A stretch of DNA of 64,000 bases, taken from the NCBI GenBank assembly GCA_027490465.1, contig JAIXXZ010000086.1:1-64000 (forward strand), read 5' to 3'. Position 1 is the first letter of the stretch, and each line of letters opens with the position of its first letter. The translations under genes and the position numbers were made by a program. The stretch is from Oxalobacteraceae bacterium. GTDB taxonomy: Bacteria; Pseudomonadota; Gammaproteobacteria; Burkholderiales; Burkholderiaceae_D. Below the pieces are notes generated by a model. The model did no database searches. It had not been told where the DNA came from and saw nothing but the letters and a program-made list of their open reading frames with translations. Positions 58,235 to 64,000 of the stretch are shown in pieces.

Positions 58235-61065
58235 ACAAGCTCAATGACACCGACTTTGGTACGCCGGAACGCGAATCAGAGACGCAAATCACGCTGGAAA
58301 TCGATGGCGTCAATGTCACCGTACCTGCGGGTACGTCAGTGATGCGCGCAAGCACCATCGCGGGCGTGAATGTGCCCAAGCTGTGCGCGACCGATTCGCT
58401 CGAAGCCTTCGGTTCCTGCCGCGTCTGTCTGGTTGAAATCGAGGGTCGCAAAGGCTACCCCGCTTCCTGCACGACACCGGTCGAAAACGGCATGAAGGTC
58501 AGAACCCAGACCTCGAAGCTGGCCGACATTCGTCGCGGCATGATGGAGTTGTATATCTCCGACCATCCGCTCGACTGCCTCACCTGCCCCACCAACGGCA
58601 ATTGCGAATTGCAGGACGTGGCGGGCATCGTTGGTCTGCGCGAAGTGCGTTATGGCTACAAAGGCAAAAACCACCTTGAACTGAAGAAGGATGAATCGAA
58701 TCCCTACTTCACCTATGACGCATCGAAGTGCATCGTTTGCAACCGTTGCGTGCGGGCCTGCGAAGAAACGCAAGGTACCTTTGCACTGACGATCGACGGT
58801 CGCGGCTTTGATTCACGCGTAGCGGCCGGTCAGAACGACAGCTTCATGGAATCGGAATGCGTCTCCTGCGGCGCGTGCGTGCAAGCCTGCCCGACTGCAA
58901 CGCTGACTGAAAAAACCGTGATCATGATGGGTCAGGCCGAGCACAGTGCGATCACCACCTGCGCCTACTGCGGCGTGGGCTGCTCGTTCAAAGCCGAAAT
59001 GAAGGGCAATGAAGTCGTTCGCATGGTGCCGCACAAGGACGGCAAAGCCAATCACGGCCACTCCTGCGTGAAGGGGCGTTTTGCGTGGGGCTATGCGACG
59101 CACAAGGATCGCATGCTCAAGCCCATGATCCGCAAGAAGATCACCGATCCCTGGCAGGAAGTCTCGTGGGAAGAAGCGATCGGCTATGCCGCCAGCGAGT
59201 TCCGCCGCATTCAGGCCAAGCATGGCAAGGATTCGATTGGCGGCATCACCTCCTCGCGCTGCACGAACGAAGAAACCTATCTGGTGCAAAAGCTGGTGCG
59301 TGCTGCTTTCGGTAACAACAATGTGGACACCTGCGCACGCGTCTGCCATTCGCCGACCGGCTATGGCTTGAAGCAAACGCTGGGCGAATCGGCCGGTACG
59401 CAGACCTTTGATTCGGTGATGCACGCGGATGTGATCATGGTCGTTGGCGCCAATCCGGTTGCCGCCCATCCGGTGTTTGCATCGCAGATGAAGCGTCGTC
59501 TGCGTCAGGGTGCCAAGCTGATCGTGGTTGATCCGCGCACCACCGAGATGGTCAAGGGCGCGCACTACGAGGCTGACCACCATCTCAAGCTCAAACCGGG
59601 TACCAACGTTGCAGTCATCTCTGCGATGGCGCATGTGATCGTCACCGAAGGTCTGGTCAAGGAAGACTTCGTCAACGAACGCTGCGATATGCAGTCGTTT
59701 AACGAATGGCGCACTTTCGCTGCAAGTGCAGAAAATTCACCTGAGTCGATGGAAGCCGTAACAGGCATTCCGGCCGATACCCTGCGTGCTGCAGCACGTA
59801 TGTACGCCAGCGGCGGCAATGCGGCGATCTATTACGGTCTGGGTGTTACCGAACACGCACAAGGCTCAACGATGGTGATGGGTATCGCGAATCTGGCGAT
59901 GGCCACCGGTAATGTCGGTCGTGAAGGTGTGGGCGTCAATCCGCTGCGCGGTCAGAACAATGTGCAGGGTTCCTGCGACATGGGTTCTTTCCCGCATGAG
60001 TTGCCGGGCTATCGCCACATTTCTGACAGTGTGGCGCGTGCCGAGTTCGAAGCGCGCTGGAATGTCACGCTCAATCCTGAACCAGGCCTGCGCATTCCGA
60101 ACATGTTTGATGCCGCACTCGATGGCAGCTTCATGGGCTTGTATTGCCAGGGCGAAGACATTGTGCAGTCAGACCCCGACACGCAGCACGTGGCAGCCGC
60201 TCTGTCGGCGATGGAATGCATCGTCGTGCAGGACCTGTTCCTGAATGAGACCGCGAAATATGCGCATGTCTTCCTGCCGGGTTCTTCCTTCCTGGAGAAA
60301 GACGGCACCTTCACCAATGCCGAGCGTCGCATCTCGCGCGTACGCAAAGTCATGCCGGCGAAGGCGGGTTATTCGGACTGGGAAGTCACGCAGCTGTTGG
60401 CCAATGCGCTCGGCTATCCGATGCAGTACAAGCATCCGTCCGAGATCATGGATGAGATTGCTGCGCTCACGCCGACCTTCCATGGCGTGTCGTTCAAAAA
60501 GATCGACAAGCTCGGCAGCGTGCAGTGGCCGTGCAATGAAAATGCACCCGAAGGTACACCGATCATGCACATTGATGAATTCGTTCGTGGCAAGGGTCGT
60601 TTCATCATTACGCAGTACGTGCCGACCGATGAGAAAGTCACCAAGCGCTTCCCGCTGATCCTGACCACGGGCCGTATTCTGTCGCAGTACAACGTGGGCG
60701 CACAAACACGTCGTACCGAGAACGTACGCTGGCATAGCGAAGACCGACTCGAGATTCATCCACATGACGCAGAAGAACGCGGCATACGCCAGGATGACTG
60801 GGTGGGTATTGAATCACGCTCCGGCCAGACAGTACTGCGTGCGACGGTCTCGGAGAACGTCCAGCCGGGTGTGGTCTACACCACCTTCCACTTCCCGGAA
60901 TCCGGCGCGAATGTGATCACCACCGATAACTCCGACTGGGCAACGAACTGCCCCGAGTACAAGGTGACTGCGGTGCAGGTCATGCCGGTGACACAGCCGT
61001 CGGAATGGCAGCGTGAATACGAGCGCTTCAACAAGCAACAACTGGAACTGGCGAAGGTCGATTGA
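58231..61065 (+). CDS. fdsA: NAD-dependent formate dehydrogenase alpha (molybdenum) subunit
   Basis: The 944-residue catalytic subunit has an N-terminal [2Fe-2S] domain (SCRVCLVEIEG), a His/Cys cluster (HPLDCLTCPTNGNCELQ), two ferredoxin-type [4Fe-4S] sites (CIVCNRCVRACEE, CVSCGACVQACPT) and a bis-MGD domain beginning CAYCGVGCSF. The active-site cysteine that ligates Mo is C372 in ARVCHSP, followed by the catalytic histidine, so it is a Cys, not a selenocysteine, enzyme. It oxidises formate to CO2 in the cytoplasm. Length fits the Cupriavidus and Rhodobacter homologues (~960). Confidence 0.95.
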   Translation: MNKLNDTDFGTPERESETQITLEIDGVNVTVPAGTSVMRASTIAGVNVPKLCATDSLEAFGSCRVCLVEIEGRKGYPASCTTPVENGMKVRTQTSKLADIRRGMMELYISDHPLDCLTCPTNGNCELQDVAGIVGLREVRYGYKGKNHLELKKDESNPYFTYDASKCIVCNRCVRACEETQGTFALTIDGRGFDSRVAAGQNDSFMESECVSCGACVQACPTATLTEKTVIMMGQAEHSAITTCAYCGVGCSFKAEMKGNEVVRMVPHKDGKANHGHSCVKGRFAWGYATHKDRMLKPMIRKKITDPWQEVSWEEAIGYAASEFRRIQAKHGKDSIGGITSSRCTNEETYLVQKLVRAAFGNNNVDTCARVCHSPTGYGLKQTLGESAGTQTFDSVMHADVIMVVGANPVAAHPVFASQMKRRLRQGAKLIVVDPRTTEMVKGAHYEADHHLKLKPGTNVAVISAMAHVIVTEGLVKEDFVNERCDMQSFNEWRTFAASAENSPESMEAVTGIPADTLRAAARMYASGGNAAIYYGLGVTEHAQGSTMVMGIANLAMATGNVGREGVGVNPLRGQNNVQGSCDMGSFPHELPGYRHISDSVARAEFEARWNVTLNPEPGLRIPNMFDAALDGSFMGLYCQGEDIVQSDPDTQHVAAALSAMECIVVQDLFLNETAKYAHVFLPGSSFLEKDGTFTNAERRISRVRKVMPAKAGYSDWEVTQLLANALGYPMQYKHPSEIMDEIAALTPTFHGVSFKKIDKLGSVQWPCNENAPEGTPIMHIDEFVRGKGRFIITQYVPTDEKVTKRFPLILTTGRILSQYNVGAQTRRTENVRWHSEDRLEIHPHDAEERGIRQDDWVGIESRSGQTVLRATVSENVQPGVVYTTFHFPESGANVITTDNSDWATNCPEYKVTAVQVMPVTQPSEWQREYERFNKQQLELAKVD

Positions 61066-61067
61066 GC

Positions 61068-61901
61068 ATGGGCCACATCCCTGACAGTCACGCACTGACA
61101 CGCGGCGCAGAAACGCTGGCCGAGGTGTCGGTGCTGCGCTGCCGGGATGGCGAACGCTCAGTCTCGGCCGATGTGCTGGCAGTGGAAGTTCCCGTCGCGC
61201 TGGAGTACAACGGCATCTCGCATGTCGTGATGCTGGCCTCGCCGAATGATCTAGAAGATTTTGCGCTGGGGTTTTCACTGACCGAAGGCATCATCGCGCA
61301 GCCCTCGGAGCTGTATGAGGCTGAGGTCGAGACGCGCGAGGATGGCTTGCTGGTGCATTTGCAGATTGCCTCGGAACGTTTCGTCGCGCTCAAAGAACGT
61401 CGCCGCAACATGACGGGTCGAACGGGCTGTGGTTTGTGTGGCACGGAGGCATTGGATCAGGTACGTCGTGTGGTCGCGCCGGTGACGCATCGCCGGCATT
61501 TTGCGGATCATCAGCTGATGGCAGGCATGCGCGCCATGCAGGCGCTGCAACCACTGCAACAGCAAAGTGGTGCTACGCATGCGGCTGCATGGATGCAGGC
61601 GGACGGACAGGTTGTACTGGTGCGCGAAGACGTGGGCCGACACAATGCGTTGGACAAGCTGATCGGCGCGCTCGTTTCACGACCAACGGATTTAAGTACT
61701 GGCGCGCTGCTGATCACCAGCCGCGCAAGTTATGAAATGGTGCAGAAAGCAGCCATCATGAATATCGGTCTGATCGCAGCCATCTCGGCACCGACCAGTT
61801 TTGCGGTCAGTCTGGCCGACAGCGCAGGCGTGACGCTGATTGGCTTCATGCGCGACCATTCGTATGTGATCTACACCCACCCGGAACGGTTGGAGAACTA
61901 A
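61068..61901 (+). CDS. fdsC: FdhD/FdsC sulfurtransferase for formate dehydrogenase
   Basis: The protein (277 residues from the ATG at 61068; a TTG at 61062 overlapping the fdsA stop is possible) is FdhD-like. It has VPVALEYNGISHVVMLASPNDLEDFALGFSLTEGII, the sulfur-carrying loop GRTGCGLCG, and VLVREDVGRHNALDKLIGAL. FdhD proteins deliver sulfur from IscS to the Mo cofactor, needed for activity of the alpha subunit. Its place between fdsA and fdsD matches the fdsGBACD order. Confidence 0.93.
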   Translation: MGHIPDSHALTRGAETLAEVSVLRCRDGERSVSADVLAVEVPVALEYNGISHVVMLASPNDLEDFALGFSLTEGIIAQPSELYEAEVETREDGLLVHLQIASERFVALKERRRNMTGRTGCGLCGTEALDQVRRVVAPVTHRRHFADHQLMAGMRAMQALQPLQQQSGATHAAAWMQADGQVVLVREDVGRHNALDKLIGALVSRPTDLSTGALLITSRASYEMVQKAAIMNIGLIAAISAPTSFAVSLADSAGVTLIGFMRDHSYVIYTHPERLEN

Positions 61902-61904
61902 ATT

Positions 61905-62129
61905 ATGGACAGTCAACAGTTAATCAAAATGGCCAACCAGATTGGTCAGTTCTTTGAGAGCATGCCAAATCGCGAGGCGGCAGAAAAGGATATCGCCACG
62001 CATCTCAAGCGCTTCTGGGATCCGCGCATGCGTCGTGTGATCGTGGCGAGTCTGGATACGGATGATGCCGGCAGCATGAGCCCTATCGTGCGCGAAGCGC
62101 TGACGACTCACAGGCAACTGCTGGCCTGA
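61905..62129 (+). CDS. fdsD: Formate dehydrogenase delta subunit
   Basis: The 74-residue protein matches FdsD: IKMANQIGQFFESMP, then AEKDIATHLKRFWDPRMRRVIV and IVREALTTHRQLL. In characterised systems it is part of the soluble formate dehydrogenase complex or helps its cofactor loading. It starts 3 bp after fdsC. It is the last gene of the operon; no clean terminator was seen in the 60 bp beyond. Confidence 0.92.
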   Translation: MDSQQLIKMANQIGQFFESMPNREAAEKDIATHLKRFWDPRMRRVIVASLDTDDAGSMSPIVREALTTHRQLLA

Positions 62130-62191
62130 GTCCTGTCCTGCCGGTGCTTGTGACAGTCATCTGATGTAACACCAAAGACGCAGCTTTTTTC

Positions 62192-62653
62192 TCAGCACCC
62201 ACAGAACATCACCATCGCCGCAACAAACTCTGTCTGACTGTGACTCGACCGTGCCAGCACGAACAGCGCATGGCGATCAGCCTCGATGAGGCTCTGCCAC
62301 TTCGAGAGCGGCGGTAACGGCAGATCCTGAGCCTCACACTGCCTGACCACCACCTCAGGCCACACCTGCGTGATACGCCAGCCTTCTTCGCCCGTCATGG
62401 GTTCCTCGGCCAGTGCAGCACCGCCCAGACGATCTACCATGCGGAATAAGGCATCCCTGTAAGCGCCCCGCTCCTGGGGTGTGACGACCGGCAGCTGCAG
62501 CAGCTGCGTTTTCTCGTCGTGGCTCAGCGCCTGCCACTGCGACAAACGCAAGCGTATGCCGGCACAATCCAGCTTGTAGCGGACCCGCAGGGGTATCAGC
62601 AGCAAACTGCTCGCTTCCCGGGACTCAAATGGATAAAAATCTCTGTTGGTCAT
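62192..62653 (-). CDS. Nitrate-reductase-associated protein
   Basis: The 153-residue protein fits the small nitrate-reductase-associated family: IPLRVRYKLDCAGIRLRLSQWQALSHDEKTQLLQLPV near the N-terminus and PLSKWQSLIEADRHALFVLARSSHSQTEFVAAM at the C-terminus. The biochemical role is unknown; members often sit by molybdoenzyme genes, which fits its position convergent with the Mo-dependent formate dehydrogenase operon, 62 bp away. Confidence 0.8.
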   Translation of the reverse strand: MTNRDFYPFESREASSLLLIPLRVRYKLDCAGIRLRLSQWQALSHDEKTQLLQLPVVTPQERGAYRDALFRMVDRLGGAALAEEPMTGEEGWRITQVWPEVVVRQCEAQDLPLPPLSKWQSLIEADRHALFVLARSSHSQTEFVAAMVMFCGC

Positions 62654-62833
62654 GCTTCTGGGGCAAAAATATAGAATGTCAGGATACTTTGATCAGGATA
62701 GCGGAGTGACGTTAGAATTTAAGGCCCGCCCAATCATGGGTTCAAGGTGGGAGCGTTCACATCATTCGGAAGATATCAAAATTATAATTTCAAACGCTTG
62801 CCTTACGAATGCCGGTATCAGGGACTGCTTCCA

Positions 62834-63490
62834 GTGAAGAAAACCATCGCAATATTTCTGCATCATCCCACGTGCTCGATTGAATCCGTCAATGGCGTTA
62901 TCAGCGCCCTTGCACCCAATTACAACATTCGGGTGTTCACTCGACACAAAGTCCCGGACGGATTTTTTGATACGGTTGATATGGTGGTTTTTCCGGGTGG
63001 CGTGGGTGACGACAGCGCATTTGTCTCTCTGTTGAAAAACAACATTGATGAGATCAAGACCTTTCTCCACCGAGGTGGAAGATATCTCGGCATTTGCATG
63101 GGTGCTTATTGGGCCGATTCCTATTATTTTGGTCTGCTCAAGGATACGCGGGTAGTTCAATACATCAAACGTCCCAAATCGGATATCAAATCTTCCTACG
63201 CAACCACCTTGCCTATTGTCTGGCGCGGTGAAGAGCAGCGCATGTATTTTTATGATGGTCCGACTTTCGTTGGCGGCGAGTTCGAAAAAATTGCCACTTA
63301 TGCCAATGGTGATCCCATGGCGATCGTGCAGGGATCGGTCGGTTTGATAGGATGCCATCTCGAAAGTGAAGATAGCTGGTACATGAAAAAAAACATGCGT
63401 CCTCACTGGCACTATGGCGAGCACCATGACTTGCTTTTGCAGTTTGTCGTTGACTACCTTCTCGAAGAAAACCAGATGGCGCTGTTCTGA
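62834..63490 (+). CDS. BPL-N domain (class I glutamine-amidotransferase-like) protein
   Basis: The conserved part starts KKTIAIFLHHPTCSIESVNGV and has VVFPGGVGDDSAF, GRYLGICMGAYWADSYYF (nucleophile-elbow cysteine) and a C-terminal LLLQFVVDYLL. This is the glutamine-amidotransferase-like fold of the biotin-protein-ligase N-terminal family, here a stand-alone ~218-residue protein. A GTG at 62834 fits the conserved start; the ORF track's ATG at 62747 adds 29 unsupported codons. The function is unknown. It stands alone between the nitrate-reductase-associated and ion-channel genes. Confidence 0.75.
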   Translation: MKKTIAIFLHHPTCSIESVNGVISALAPNYNIRVFTRHKVPDGFFDTVDMVVFPGGVGDDSAFVSLLKNNIDEIKTFLHRGGRYLGICMGAYWADSYYFGLLKDTRVVQYIKRPKSDIKSSYATTLPIVWRGEEQRMYFYDGPTFVGGEFEKIATYANGDPMAIVQGSVGLIGCHLESEDSWYMKKNMRPHWHYGEHHDLLLQFVVDYLLEENQMALF

Positions 63491-63698
63491 CCCTGGCGAA
63501 GCGCTGGCTGAATAAACGCAGCGACCTGGGAATCAGCGTTGCCGTGAACAAGCGTCCATCCTCCCCCCTTATCTGCCCTCCACACCAAGTACCAAAGACC
63601 ATCAGTGCCTTGTGAGAAAATATCGGGCTGAGCAGTTTGCGTAGTCCGCGACGACTGGCAAAAACATTAACAAACTACTACAACAAGGGCAGAGATTC

Positions 63699-64000
63699 AT
63701 GCATCAGGATGTACATACCGAGTTACTGAACACGCCGGGCTGGCGCGGCGATATCGAACGCTTCATGTCTCGACCCTTCATTCAGCACTTGCTGATCACG
63801 CTGATCATCGTGAACGCCGGTATCCTGGGTATAGAAACCAACCCGGAAATCATGGCCTCGATCGGGCACGAACTGATCCTCCTGGATCACGCCATCCTTT
63901 GGGTTTTCATTGCGGAGATCGTCTTGCTGATCGCCGCGCGCGGCTGGCATTTTTTCAAAGATCCGTGGTGTATTTTCGATTTTCTGGTGGTTGCAATTGC
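63699..64000 (+). CDS. Voltage-gated ion channel (bacterial Nav-like), partial
   Basis: The gene runs off the window, so it is missing from the ORF track. From an ATG at 63699 with AAGGG upstream it reads MHQDVHTELLNTPGWR, then IQHLLITLIIVNAGILGIET as S1, LILLDHAILWVFIAEIVLLI as S2 and FFKDPWCIFDFLVVAIA as S3. The ET after S1 and the PWxxFDFxVV motif of S3 are the signatures of the bacterial six-helix sodium-channel type. The pore and S4 are beyond the end, so ion selectivity cannot be judged. Confidence 0.85.
   Translation, partial: MHQDVHTELLNTPGWRGDIERFMSRPFIQHLLITLIIVNAGILGIETNPEIMASIGHELILLDHAILWVFIAEIVLLIAARGWHFFKDPWCIFDFLVVAI

Overview
The window looks like a chromosomal segment of a Gram-negative betaproteobacterium, probably in Burkholderiales (an Oxalobacteraceae-like background is my guess). 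The reasons are: an fdsGBACD-type NAD-dependent molybdenum formate dehydrogenase in the Cupriavidus gene order; a HAAT-type amide/urea ABC transporter; c-type cytochromes; outer-membrane beta-barrel and MMPL/LolA-like lipid-export genes; and moderate GC with dense, overlapping operons. No rRNA, tRNA, CRISPR array or intact transposase was found.

Layout. 1-4.0 kb is an accessory patch. It holds a surface-protein fragment fused to a fic remnant, then a small cassette flanked by two copies of the fic 3' end. The cassette contains a candidate small RNA, a BECR-like nuclease gene, a DUF3800 gene and an HTH fragment. An intact vapBC pair follows. 4-8.6 kb has a 7TMR-DISM histidine kinase/response regulator pair, an SDR enzyme and a lone TRAP binding protein. 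8.9-13.5 kb has an MgtA-type Mg2+ ATPase, a kinase-like protein and a PRPP-synthetase paralogue. 13.7-14.3 kb is a decayed ccdAB locus broken at a repeat. 14.3-20.6 kb is a six-gene operon for uptake of an amide-like compound (LivH, binding protein, LivM, LivG, LivF) plus an amidase. 21.1-22.1 kb has a TerB-like protein and a RutE-like nitroreductase. 22.6-27.2 kb has an unusual MMPL transporter-LolA-like fusion followed by a beta-barrel protein. 27.2-29.7 kb has mazEF and a D-aminoacylase. 29.9-32.6 kb has a second 7TMR-DISM kinase/regulator pair, paralogous to the first.

32.8-35.8 kb encodes a 993-residue protein with two TerB-like domains, about 21 charged 12-residue repeats and C-terminal membrane helices. 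I regard it as the most novel item here. 36-42 kb has an acyltransferase-SGNH protein, a methyltransferase, ExoX and ApbE. 42.7-46.7 kb joins Kup to a shortened KdpDE-like pair. 46.9-49.2 kb has a flavin monooxygenase and secreted proteins. 49.3-52.7 kb is a three-gene, seven-haem cytochrome operon. 52.9-55.7 kb has a c-di-GMP enzyme and an alanine-rich helical protein. 56.2-62.1 kb is the fds operon behind a perfect 11+11 bp palindrome. The end of the window has a nitrate-reductase-associated protein, a BPL-N glutamine-amidotransferase-like protein and the start of a voltage-gated ion channel gene.

Four copies of a ~130-bp intergenic repeat and a 105-bp palindromic element are scattered through the window. 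All functional calls rest on motif and family recognition by eye; no searches were run.
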